Assembly (NCBI GenBank): GCA_023459875.1
Contig: JAEWRY010000049.1
Span: 50,516-114,515, forward strand
Source: Bacillota bacterium
Lineage (GTDB): Bacteria; Bacillota; Clostridia; Oscillospirales; Oscillospiraceae
Reading direction: 5' to 3'
Length of the DNA stretch: 64,000 bases
The notes under the pieces were generated by a model. The model saw only the letters and a program-made list of their open reading frames with translations. It was not told the DNA's origin and searched no databases. Positions within the stretch are counted from its first letter, which is position 1. Every line of letters begins with the position of its first letter. This document shows, piece by piece, positions 57,167 to 64,000 of the stretch. A program made the translations under genes and the position numbers.

Positions 57167-59334
57167 CCCTCACAAGCGGCAACCACGCCGCGGGCACAAC
57201 CGACACCTATACCATCACCTTCACCGACGGTACGACGGCGGGCTTTTCAGTCTACAACGGCGCGGACGGCGCGGGGAGCGTCATCTCCGTCAACGGCCAG
57301 ACGGGAACGGTCGTACTGGACGCGGACGATATCGGCGACAGTTCCGCGGGGCATAAGTTCGTTACGGCTTCCGATCTCACTAAGCTCGGGAATTTATCCG
57401 GCACAAACACGGGAGACGAGACGGCGGGCACGATCAAAACAAAGTTGGGCATAACCACGCTATCCGGCAGCAACACAGGCGACCAGAATTTAAGCGCCTA
57501 CGCGCCCCTCTCCTCCCCCGCTCTCACGGGGACACCCACCGCGCCGACAGCAGCCTCGGGGACGAGCTCGGGGCAGATCGCCACCACAGCGTTCGTGCAG
57601 GACGCGGTCTCTTCCGCCTCCGCCCTTCCTCTGGCGGAAAACCTTCCGGTTTCCGGCAACTCAGACGATGCCCAGGTGGGAAAGTTCGCCTGGATCAATG
57701 CCGACGGCGAGGCGGTGTTTCCCCCTTCCTCCTCGGCGGTATCCACGGGGATTTCAACCGGAACCTACGCCGGGTGCTACGCATTCGGGGATTGTTATTA
57801 CATCCTGACAATCAATCCGGTGATGATTTACAAGTTTGATAAGTCCTTTTCACAGGTTGGTTTACTCGCTGTAGACTCAGCAACCTCGTGTCTTCGTGGC
57901 CTTGGCGTTTGTTTTTCTCAGGCTGGGATAGGACATGTTTTTTATGTTGGCGCTTCTGCTTATCTTGTTTATGAAGCATCCTTCAATGCTTCGACCATGC
58001 AGGTTGTTACGGCATACAGGACAATTTGGACGTCATCGAATTATTCGACCAATGCGAGTTATCCGCCATGTTTCATGTCTTTCAACGACTCCGTAACCAT
58101 GGCACTCCCTTTTATATATAGTTATTATACTCGTTCCTATCTGTTTACGGTGAGTGACGCAGGGGTTTATTCCAATTCATCGACTTATTTCACGAACTAT
58201 GATTCAAGCGGCCCGTACTATTTTCATGCTATTGGCAATGCAACAGACGGATATGCGCTTTGTTGGTGCAGCATTAACTATTTGGTGTGGTTTACCGCAA
58301 AGGTTACCTCAGGCGCTGTAAGCGGTTTTTCCACCAATTCTCAATCCTTTGGCTACGGCAGCGTCAGAATGCTGATTGGATTCAGAAAAGCTGACGGGAG
58401 TTATGTTTTGATTATTAAGAGGGGGTACATCACTACCGGCACTCAGTACTATGCGGTAAAGCTAACCTCTGCCCTTGCTTATAATTCATATGACACAATT
58501 TATACCTACGCTGACGATGATTCCAGTGAATACGCATCGCCAAACTACGGATATGATGACGGCAAATATGTTTACTTTTTCGCTACCCTTACAACCGAAT
58601 CGGCTTTCGCGTTTTATCGGATAGACAAAGGCACTTATTCCGGCCCTTCTTCCGTAGAGAATGTTACGAGTATCTTTTCCGCAGCTTTCCTTTCTGTTGC
58701 AAAATCTTACTCTGTCCCTTTCTGGCTGATGGCAAAGGGGGCGCCGTATGTTTTTTCTCTCACGTCGATCCAGCCGTATCCCGCTTTCATAGACGAGGTA
58801 ACCAATCTCAGCTTCCTCGGGGTCGTTCACTCCGTCAATGAAGACAACACGGTTAATGTCCAGCAGAGCGGACCGGTGAGCGGGACGTTTGACTGGAACG
58901 GTAAGCTGTATCTCGGCTATGACATATACGGCGCCAGAAAAGCTCACAACAATCTTTACAACAGAATTCTGACCAGACTGTCCGATTCCCGCGCCATGCT
59001 CAGCCCGCCGGATTCTTCCGCATCCTCCTTTGCCGAGAGCGGCTCATATACCGGCACGGGAACGTACGGAAACTCGAACAAGAACCGCCTCGCGTTCTCC
59101 CGCAAACACAAATTCATTGTGATCTACATGACCTACGCAAGCTCGGCGTACACAACACAGTATCAAACGTTCATCCCCTGGATGAGCGGGTCTTTCAGCG
59201 TCAATTCGGCCGGATCTGCCATCACTCTGGTCGTCTCGTGCAATGACACGACCTTAAGCTGGCATAACACATCCAGCGCCGCAAACCAACAGAACACTTC
59301 AGGCAAAATCTATTATTACTATGCGGCAGACTGA
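57109..59334 (+). CDS. Tail fibre protein, downstream part of the frameshifted fibre gene
   Basis: About 741 codons, open from the frameshift region to the stop at 59334. The first start codon inside is only the TTG at 57445, with no good ribosome site. Begins with collagen triplets, then SVNGQTGTVVLDADDIGDS and LSGTNTGDE/LSGSNTGDQNLSAYAPLSSPALTGTPTAP, the standard shaft repeats of phage fibres. From about 57700 a large beta-rich receptor domain follows, which is Ser/Tyr-rich and less GC-rich at third positions than the shaft, suggesting exchange of the tip. Fused to the upstream ORF it would be about 905 residues. Confidence 0.75.
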   Translation, partial: GDTGNTGAAGAAGRGIASVALTSGNHAAGTTDTYTITFTDGTTAGFSVYNGADGAGSVISVNGQTGTVVLDADDIGDSSAGHKFVTASDLTKLGNLSGTNTGDETAGTIKTKLGITTLSGSNTGDQNLSAYAPLSSPALTGTPTAPTAASGTSSGQIATTAFVQDAVSSASALPLAENLPVSGNSDDAQVGKFAWINADGEAVFPPSSSAVSTGISTGTYAGCYAFGDCYYILTINPVMIYKFDKSFSQVGLLAVDSATSCLRGLGVCFSQAGIGHVFYVGASAYLVYEASFNASTMQVVTAYRTIWTSSNYSTNASYPPCFMSFNDSVTMALPFIYSYYTRSYLFTVSDAGVYSNSSTYFTNYDSSGPYYFHAIGNATDGYALCWCSINYLVWFTAKVTSGAVSGFSTNSQSFGYGSVRMLIGFRKADGSYVLIIKRGYITTGTQYYAVKLTSALAYNSYDTIYTYADDDSSEYASPNYGYDDGKYVYFFATLTTESAFAFYRIDKGTYSGPSSVENVTSIFSAAFLSVAKSYSVPFWLMAKGAPYVFSLTSIQPYPAFIDEVTNLSFLGVVHSVNEDNTVNVQQSGPVSGTFDWNGKLYLGYDIYGARKAHNNLYNRILTRLSDSRAMLSPPDSSASSFAESGSYTGTGTYGNSNKNRLAFSRKHKFIVIYMTYASSAYTTQYQTFIPWMSGSFSVNSAGSAITLVVSCNDTTLSWHNTSSAANQQNTSGKIYYYYAAD

Positions 59335-59349
59335 TCGGGGGAGGAAATT

Positions 59350-59658
59350 ATGCTGCTTATTAAAACCGCGCCGGAAGCGAACGGCGCACACGCAAGCCAG
59401 CGGATGGACGGAGCGGCTCTGCCGACGAGCGGATGGGCGGTCATCCCCGCTGAGTTGGAATCCGCCGCTGTGTCGCTTCTGCCGTGGGTGTTACTTACTG
59501 TTTCAGACGGGATTGTTACGGCCATAGAGGACAACACAGCGGTAAGGGCGGAATGGGAGGTTGCGCAAACAGAAGTTAAGGAACCCATTAACGATCTAAC
59601 CCAGCTGCAGCTTGCCCTTGCCGAGTTGGCGGAGCTGATTGCGGGAGGTGCGGCTTAA
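59350..59658 (+). CDS. Small phage tail-region protein
   Basis: 102 residues, strong GGGGGAGGAAA site. N-terminal beta part (MLLIKTAPEANGAHASQRMDG) and a C-terminal helix (LTQLQLALAELAELIAG). Small proteins of this type, with a 'WEVAQTEVKEP' charged middle, sit just after fibre genes in many Clostridia prophages, next to XkdX/CD1375 peptides as here. Function unknown. Its stop overlaps the next ATG by one base. Confidence 0.65.
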   Translation: MLLIKTAPEANGAHASQRMDGAALPTSGWAVIPAELESAAVSLLPWVLLTVSDGIVTAIEDNTAVRAEWEVAQTEVKEPINDLTQLQLALAELAELIAGGAA

Positions 59659-59786
59659 TGGCGCTTATCTATTACGACCTGATCCTTAAGGGCCTCAGGG
59701 CTATAGACGACGTGCCGGCGCGGTGGAAGACGGCGGTGCAGGCGCTCATCGACGCGGCGGCAGCGGCTGAGGAGGAGGAGCAATGA
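59658..59786 (+). CDS. XkdX/CD1375-like peptide (42 aa)
   Basis: Short gene read directly: ATG 59658 (TAATG overlap with the previous stop), 42 codons, stop overlapping the next ATG as ATGA. Peptide begins MALIYYDLILKGLRAIDDVP and ends in an Ala/Glu-rich helix. The start strongly resembles the CD1375/XkdX-type small proteins found between tail and lysis genes of Firmicute phages. Function unknown. Confidence 0.7.
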   Translation: MALIYYDLILKGLRAIDDVPARWKTAVQALIDAAAAAEEEEQ

Positions 59787-60577
59787 ATCACACATACAAC
59801 CTCAGGCGGCAGAAGGAGGATGAGAGGGACTTTAAGCTCGCGGCTCCGGAGGCAGCGCAGATTCCCCGCAGGGTGGATTTGCGGGAGAAGTGCCCTCCGG
59901 TTTTCAATCAGGGCGCACTGGGGAGCTGCACGGCCAACGCGGGCGTGGCGGCGTACATGATGCTCAGGGGCATGAGCAGCGCACTCTCCCGGCTCTTTCT
60001 CTACTACGAGGAGCGGCGGCTGGAGGGGACCACGGGCGAGGACACGGGGGCGGAAATGCGCTCCATCGGGAAGACGCTATGCAAGACTGGGGTATGCACC
60101 GAGACGCTCTGGCCTTACGTGATCGAAAAGTACAACGAGGATCCTCCCGTGGAGGCCGACACGGACGCGGCGGGGCGGAGGATTACAGCATACAAAAAGC
60201 TCCCGGGCGTAACCGCGATCCGTCAGTACATAGCGAAGACCGGGCAGCCGGTGATGATCGGGTTCGAAGTCTACTCCAGCTTTGAAACGGACGAGGTGGA
60301 AAAAACGGGCGTTGTCCCCCTGCCGGACACCGGCAAGGAAGACCTGCTGGGGGGACACGCCGTGCTGGTGGTGGGCTACGACGACGATTTCGGGAAGAGG
60401 GCCAAATATGGAGGCTTCCTCTCGGAGCTGCTGCGCACATTTACCGGACAGGGCAATGACGACGGTTATTTCATCGTCCGCAACAGCTGGGGCCAGGGCT
60501 GGGGGGACAGCGGGTATTTCTATCTGCCCTATACGTTTGTCAGGAAATACGCCTTTGACTTTTGGGTGATTGAATGA
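59783..60577 (+). CDS. Papain-like (C1A) cysteine peptidase
   Basis: 264 residues. All catalytic positions of the papain clan are present: the oxyanion Gln and nucleophile Cys in FNQGALGSCTANA (Cys near residue 49), the His in LGGHAVLVVGYDD near 194, and Asn in VRNSWGQGWGDSGYFYLPY near 233. No propeptide or signal peptide is visible. Bacterial C1A enzymes of this form are known, but it is unusual in a lysis-region context. It could cleave host surface proteins during entry or release, or process virion proteins; neither can be shown here. Confidence 0.9.
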   Translation: MNHTYNLRRQKEDERDFKLAAPEAAQIPRRVDLREKCPPVFNQGALGSCTANAGVAAYMMLRGMSSALSRLFLYYEERRLEGTTGEDTGAEMRSIGKTLCKTGVCTETLWPYVIEKYNEDPPVEADTDAAGRRITAYKKLPGVTAIRQYIAKTGQPVMIGFEVYSSFETDEVEKTGVVPLPDTGKEDLLGGHAVLVVGYDDDFGKRAKYGGFLSELLRTFTGQGNDDGYFIVRNSWGQGWGDSGYFYLPYTFVRKYAFDFWVIE

Positions 60578-60954
60578 TGAGAGATATATTGGCCTATCTC
60601 GTTGTGCTGCTCCTCCTGGGTATTCTGCGCGCCGCGCTGTCCAGGGTCAAGGCGGTGAAGAGCTTGCTTATTTCCCGGACGGTGGAGGCCATGGAGCGCA
60701 AGATACGGGGTTCCGGGCGGGGAGCGGAAAAGAAGGAGCGGGCCATCAGCGTTCTCAAATGGCTGGGAGTCAGGGCCGACGAAACCACCAGCGCCATGAT
60801 CGACCTGGCGGTGGAGGCCATGAACGCCAGGAACAGCGCCGTTACCTCTTCGCTGGCGGAGACATTTTCCCAGCAGGTGGACTGCGGCGTGGAGAGCGCC
60901 GGCACCGCGATCAAAAACAGGCTGTCCGGGGACAGCGGGGAGGAAAAATCATGA
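60574..60954 (+). CDS. LLH-family phage holin
   Basis: 126 residues, ATGA overlap with the peptidase gene. One N-terminal membrane helix (ILAYLVVLLLLGILRAAL), then a charged cytoplasmic domain with AVEAME-type sequence, GSGRGAEKKERAISVLKWLG and DLAVEAMNARNSA, matching the phage holin LLH family pattern. Acts at the membrane to release the endolysin. Next to a second holin-like gene and the amidase. Confidence 0.82.
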   Translation: MMRDILAYLVVLLLLGILRAALSRVKAVKSLLISRTVEAMERKIRGSGRGAEKKERAISVLKWLGVRADETTSAMIDLAVEAMNARNSAVTSSLAETFSQQVDCGVESAGTAIKNRLSGDSGEEKS

Positions 60955-61265
60955 TCGACAGCGTGATCGTCATCGGCGTCGTCATCGTCCTCATGGGAAT
61001 TCTGAAAAAGTCCGTGCCGTTTTTCGAGACGGAAACGGGGCTGCTGTACATCAATCTGATTATGTTTGTGGGAACAGGGCTTCTCAACATCATAAACGGC
61101 GTGCTGTTCAGCGGGGAACTACCGGTTCTGAGGGCCGTGATGGGGTACTTTAAAGACGGACTGGTGCTGGGGGCGGCGGCTTCCGGCATTTACGGCATGG
61201 GAAAGAACGCAACGGCCTCCTTCATCGGAAAACGCAGGATGAAACGGGGTGAACACAATGGCTGA
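60951..61265 (+). CDS. Second holin-like membrane protein
   Basis: 104 residues from ATG 60951 (GGGGAGGAAAA site, ATGA overlap with the LLH holin). Three hydrophobic segments (about 3-20, 33-52, 68-88) and a basic C-terminus (IGKRRMKRGEHNG), the form of small class I holins. Stop overlaps the amidase start region. Assignment is by form and by position in the lysis cassette. Confidence 0.7.
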   Translation: MIDSVIVIGVVIVLMGILKKSVPFFETETGLLYINLIMFVGTGLLNIINGVLFSGELPVLRAVMGYFKDGLVLGAAASGIYGMGKNATASFIGKRRMKRGEHNG

Positions 61266-62181
61266 CACCGAAAATTTGGGCATCGAATGCGGCGAAATCC
61301 CCGCTCCGGAACTTTCCCAAGAGGTGGGGTCTGAGATCCGCAGGGCAAAACTGGACGTCTCGGGACTTGACATCAATACCGGCTACCCGGCCAGCGCCGG
61401 GAACTACACCAAATGCTCAGGCCGCAAAATTAAGTACATCGTGATCCACTACGTGGGCACCAACGGGACGGCCTACTCGGTGGCGAAATACTGGCAGACC
61501 GCGGGTCGCAATTCCTCGGCGCACTTTGTGGTAGGGCTCGCCAAAGAGGGCGGGCATATTTACCAGATGGTGGACCCCGCGAACAAGGCCTGGCATTGCG
61601 GGACCGTCGGAACCTACTATCACCCGGAGTGCCGCAACGCCAACAGCATCGGCATCGAGACGGCCTGCCGCAACGATACGGACGACCTCTCGGCCAGCTC
61701 CCGCGACTGGTATTTTGACTTCGTGACGGTGGAGAGGCTGGCAGCGCTCACACGGTACCTCATGGCGCAATACGGCATCGACGCGGAGCACGTGGTGCGG
61801 CACTACGACGTGACCCGCAAGACCTGCCCGGCCATGTGGGTGCACGACGAAAGCGCGTGGGCGGCCTTCAAGGCGCGGCTGGCGGACGACGGGGCCGAAA
61901 CTCTGGTTTCCTCTGCGGCAGAAAAGCTTGGCCTCAGTTCCCCCGAGTATTGGGTGAGCGTTCTCAAGGGAGAAACCGCGCCGAAGGCCGGGTTCGTGGG
62001 GGCGCTTTTTGAAAAAGTCTGCGCGGCGAAGGGCAAAGCTTACTCCTTTGACGCAGCCGCCGACATCCTCGGGCTCAATTCCGGTGATTACTGGAGGGCG
62101 GTGCTCGCGGGGACGCAGACGGCGGGCGCGGCCACCATGACCGCGCTTTTTAAAAAAATCGACACTTACCTGGGAGGCTGA
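61258..62181 (+). CDS. N-acetylmuramoyl-L-alanine amidase (endolysin)
   Basis: 307 residues from ATG 61258 (GGGGTG about ten bases before; GTG at 61249 is the alternative). Amidase_2/PGRP catalytic domain (about 40-195) with zinc ligands visible in YIVIHYVGTNG and in HYDVTRKTCPAMW, plus the Glu-containing NSIGIETACRND. The C-terminal 100 residues hold two similar helical units (AEKLGLSSPEYWVSVLKGET and ADILGLNSGDYWRAVLAGTQ), a likely wall-binding repeat. No signal peptide, consistent with holin-dependent export. Confidence 0.92.
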   Translation: MADTENLGIECGEIPAPELSQEVGSEIRRAKLDVSGLDINTGYPASAGNYTKCSGRKIKYIVIHYVGTNGTAYSVAKYWQTAGRNSSAHFVVGLAKEGGHIYQMVDPANKAWHCGTVGTYYHPECRNANSIGIETACRNDTDDLSASSRDWYFDFVTVERLAALTRYLMAQYGIDAEHVVRHYDVTRKTCPAMWVHDESAWAAFKARLADDGAETLVSSAAEKLGLSSPEYWVSVLKGETAPKAGFVGALFEKVCAAKGKAYSFDAAADILGLNSGDYWRAVLAGTQTAGAATMTALFKKIDTYLGG

Positions 62182-62184
62182 GAC

Positions 62185-62436
62185 ATGACCGAGTGGAGCG
62201 TGGTGCTGGTGATCGTGACGCTGGCCGGATTGGGTGCGGCCATTATAAAGCCGATCGTCTCCCTCACGAAATCCATCACCACGCTCACGGTCGTGGTGGA
62301 GGGACTCAAGGACGAGATGAACCGCTACCGGGACAAAAACAGCGAGTCCCACGAGCGCATCTGGAAGCACGAGGAAAAGCAGGACGCGCAGCTGGATGAT
62401 CACGAAAAAAGGCTGATAAAAGTGGAGGGAAAGTAA
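62185..62436 (+). CDS. Membrane-anchored coiled-coil protein (XhlA-like)
   Basis: 83 residues. N-terminal membrane helix (WSVVLVIVTLAGLGAAIIKPI), then a charged helix (VVVEGLKDEMNRYRDKNSESHERIWKHEEKQ..., shown here in part) predicted to form a coiled coil. This one-helix-plus-coiled-coil form matches haemolysin XhlA-type phage proteins, usually in lysis cassettes. Starts 3 bp after the amidase stop. Confidence 0.65.
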   Translation: MTEWSVVLVIVTLAGLGAAIIKPIVSLTKSITTLTVVVEGLKDEMNRYRDKNSESHERIWKHEEKQDAQLDDHEKRLIKVEGK

Positions 62437-62438
62437 AC

Positions 62439-63320
62439 ATGTCATATCTATCTGATTTTCTTAATAACATATCCCCTTCCTCTGTGACTGATACGGTTAA
62501 CAAAGTAGTCAATCATGTAAAATCCAATATCGCAGAAAACTCTTTTAACAAATACTCCGAAGAATACGATGATGCCAAGGAGGCCGGCGATGCCGTCGGT
62601 ATGAGAAACGCCAATGATAAGGCAAATATGCTTCGGAACAAACTGGGCCAAGATGCGCAATATGCAAACGAAGATATTGCCGCTGTTGCAGGCGCTCAAA
62701 ATAATGATGATCCCGATGATGACGACTATTCCGATTACATCAAAGAAATGTATCGCTCGAAAACCGCAGGGAACCTTGCCGCGCTGAAATCTGCTTACAA
62801 AGACAATGTGGCGGCGCTGGACGCGGCGGAGGAGCAGATCCCGGGAACCTATCAGGCGGCAAGAAACCAGACCTTCGGAACCAGCAGCCAGGAAAAACAG
62901 AATTTTGCCGAATACGCCGCAGGAAACGGCCTCAACTCCGGCGCGGGCGGCCAGGCGGAGCTCGCCCGCAGCGTCGCCCTTCAGGGGAACCTCAACTCGA
63001 TCAATCAGGAGGAAGCGAACGCTCTGGCCGACCTTGAGCTGCAGCGCACACAGCTCACGAACGAGTACAATTCCGCCATCGCGTCCGCCAAGGCGGACGG
63101 TGATTACGAGCTGGCAAACGCGCTCTATCAGGAGTCGGTGCGCGCCGACGAAGCTCTTCTGAATTCTTCCCAGCTTCAGAAAAGCTGGCACAGCGACGAT
63201 TATAACAGAAAACTTCAATTAGCTCAATATCTTGCTCAGTACGGAGACTTTTCCGGCTTTCAGGCGCTCGGCATCGACACAGCCAAGATGGAGGAAGCCT
63301 ACGCCAAGGAAAACGGCTAG
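62439..63320 (+). CDS. Internal virion/ejection-type protein
   Basis: 293 residues, helical and Ala/Asn/Gln-rich, no signal peptide. Contains an acidic patch (NNDDPDDDDYSDYIKEMY, near 88-105) followed by long helices (AALDAAEEQIPGTYQAARNQ, ELARSVALQGNLNSINQEEA, ADLELQRTQLTNEYNSAI). Such helical low-complexity proteins after the lysis genes of short-tailed phages are often DNA-ejection proteins. Start follows GGAGGGAAAG. Assignment is tentative. Confidence 0.55.
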   Translation: MSYLSDFLNNISPSSVTDTVNKVVNHVKSNIAENSFNKYSEEYDDAKEAGDAVGMRNANDKANMLRNKLGQDAQYANEDIAAVAGAQNNDDPDDDDYSDYIKEMYRSKTAGNLAALKSAYKDNVAALDAAEEQIPGTYQAARNQTFGTSSQEKQNFAEYAAGNGLNSGAGGQAELARSVALQGNLNSINQEEANALADLELQRTQLTNEYNSAIASAKADGDYELANALYQESVRADEALLNSSQLQKSWHSDDYNRKLQLAQYLAQYGDFSGFQALGIDTAKMEEAYAKENG

Positions 63321-63328
63321 TATCACGC

Positions 63329-63360
63329 GGCAGCGTCATATCCCTGACGCTGCCATTTTA
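63329..63360 (+). terminator. Intrinsic terminator within the phage late region
   Basis: GGCAGCGTCA / TGACGCTGCC with loop TATCCC, followed by ATTTTAATA. Related in sequence to the host GCGTCTCA hairpins, but shorter. Confidence 0.8.
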
Positions 63361-63394
63361 ATACCACGACGAAAGAAAGGCGGTATGAAACCAA

Positions 63395-64000
63395 ATGCTT
63401 CCTTCCGACAATGGAAACAACACGAAAATTACGGGCACCTACAAAAGCAACGGCCTTTTTATCCCGGATCGGATCATGACCCCCTCCGAACTCTCCCAGG
63501 CCACCGCGGAGACAGCGTCCGCTCAAAAGACCACGCCAATCAAAACGGTCTACGACGGCGGAAGCGTGAAAAAAACCGTCGTCCGGCAGATCAATCCCGA
63601 GTGGGAATGGGATCCCGTCACCGGAAAAACATTTTACCCCCTGCCCATCTTCGGTACCTTCACCGGCGAGGAAGACCCGATCACCGCGGAAGGGCTCAAC
63701 ACCCCCCTCACGGGTTACTCCGCACCGGCGCAAAATCCGGGTGCACAGATATTTACTACATTGCCTAATTACCACCCCGGAGAGGGTAAATTTGAAGAGC
63801 TTCCGTATTACGGCAAAAAGCCGAAACTCGAATATTTAAGATGCGCTGAAGATGGGGATACACCGTCCAATGTCGGCGCGGCCTCCGCTGACAGCTATTT
63901 TACCTCCAGGAAGAATAACGCCAATATCGCCGAGAGACTTAAATCGCCGTTCATGCCTGCCACCGCTGCGGTTCAATACACGACAGATCAGCCGCAAACG
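63395..64000 (+). CDS. Phage protein of unknown function, 3' truncated by the window
   Basis: At least 202 codons from ATG 63395, open to the end of the window. An overlapping ATG at 63385 in another frame has a nearer ribosome site but gives an implausible Arg/Pro-rich product. The protein is soluble, Thr/Pro/Gly-rich with NPEWEWDPVTGKTFYPLP near residue 72 and TFTGEEDPITAEGLNTPL. No domain recognised. Likely another virion-associated protein, since it follows the ejection-type gene after a terminator. Confidence 0.6.
   Translation, partial: MLPSDNGNNTKITGTYKSNGLFIPDRIMTPSELSQATAETASAQKTTPIKTVYDGGSVKKTVVRQINPEWEWDPVTGKTFYPLPIFGTFTGEEDPITAEGLNTPLTGYSAPAQNPGAQIFTTLPNYHPGEGKFEELPYYGKKPKLEYLRCAEDGDTPSNVGAASADSYFTSRKNNANIAERLKSPFMPATAAVQYTTDQPQT

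Larger units (their letters stand above)
44641..64000 (+). mobile_element. Podovirus-like prophage, late region (continues past the window)
   Basis: Nineteen-plus kilobases of same-strand, tightly packed genes in classical order: small and large terminase, portal, scaffold, coat, connector, tail hub, fibres, holins, amidase, internal virion proteins. There is no tape-measure, sheath or major tail-tube gene, which fits a short-tailed phage with P22-like head genes. The integrase, repressor and replication genes must lie beyond 64000, or the element is partial. The exact left att site was not found; the transition lies between the terminator at 44640 and the terminase start at 44747. Confidence 0.88.

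Noticed and set aside
56650..57186. 178-codon Pro/Val-rich frame opposite the collagen-like ORF
   Set aside because: Gly-X-Y coding on the + strand produces Pro/Ala/Val repeats on the other strand; a typical shadow.
63232..63768. 178-codon frame beginning inside the ejection-type gene
   Set aside because: Arg/Pro-rich product; the frame from 63395 gives a natural composition and stays open to the window end.

Overview
The window looks like a chromosomal contig of a GC-rich, Gram-positive, anaerobic member of the Clostridia (Bacillota), probably an Oscillospiraceae/Ruminococcaceae-type organism. The evidence is Firmicute-style lipoproteins, strong AGGAGG ribosome binding sites, many TTG/GTG starts, SLH and stalk-domain surface proteins, an FtsW/PBP2 pair, a YedF/CsdB/DUF3343 selenium cassette, a phosphotransacetylase and short intrinsic terminators. 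Species cannot be named from the sequence alone.

Layout. 1-4.6 kb: the end of a spermidine/putrescine ABC operon (potA' B C D) followed by an FlK-like thioesterase, a YbaK-type deacylase and a 40-residue membrane peptide. 4.7-6.5 kb: a tRNA-Leu(CAG) whose 3' end is repeated 1.67 kb downstream, bracketing an AT-rich segment with a single membrane-protein gene. 6.6-9.2 kb: a double-CDGSH Fe-S protein, a decayed 5' copy of pta, an RNHCP protein and the intact pta. 9.5-13.9 kb: two DUF4183 proteins and a secreted stalk/beta-propeller protein. 14.2-19.2 kb: an FHA-FtsW fusion with its PBP2 partner, then a membrane protein carrying two LuxR-type HTHs. 19.5-25.1 kb: a surface-protein operon ending in a 1296-residue SLH protein. 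25.3-31.5 kb: a PAS-GGDEF-HD-GYP protein, a MoxR/VWA pair and a stalk/DUF3298-like/chagasin-like secreted protein. 31.7-44.5 kb: an M23 peptidase, GNATs, a GreA-like factor, the selenium cassette, an acetate transporter, a manganese regulator/transporter pair, a PadR/DUF2812 pair with a striking operator, a lipoprotein and a polysaccharide deacetylase. 44.7-64 kb (runs off the end): the late half of a short-tailed (podovirus-like) prophage, all on the + strand: terminase, portal, scaffold, coat, a glycosyltransferase, connector, tail hub, fibre genes, a papain-like protease, two holins, an amidase and internal-virion-type proteins.

How it fits together. The host part is a patchwork of small operons separated by intrinsic terminators. 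Several intergenic gaps carry copies of two dispersed repeats: a REP-like imperfect palindrome (GTCATcCTGAG...CTCAGaATGAC) and a GCGTCTCA/TGAGACGC terminator hairpin. These repeats stop just before the prophage. The most unusual signals are the tRNA-flanked one-gene island, the apparent -1 frameshift joining a collagen-like ORF to the tail fibre, a GT2 glycosyltransferase preceded by a 240-bp hairpin array inside the virion module, an AT-rich reverse-strand cargo gene between portal and scaffold, and a papain-like protease in the phage lysis region while the host encodes a chagasin-like inhibitor. No CRISPR array or rRNA was seen, and no phage integrase or lysogeny module lies in the window.
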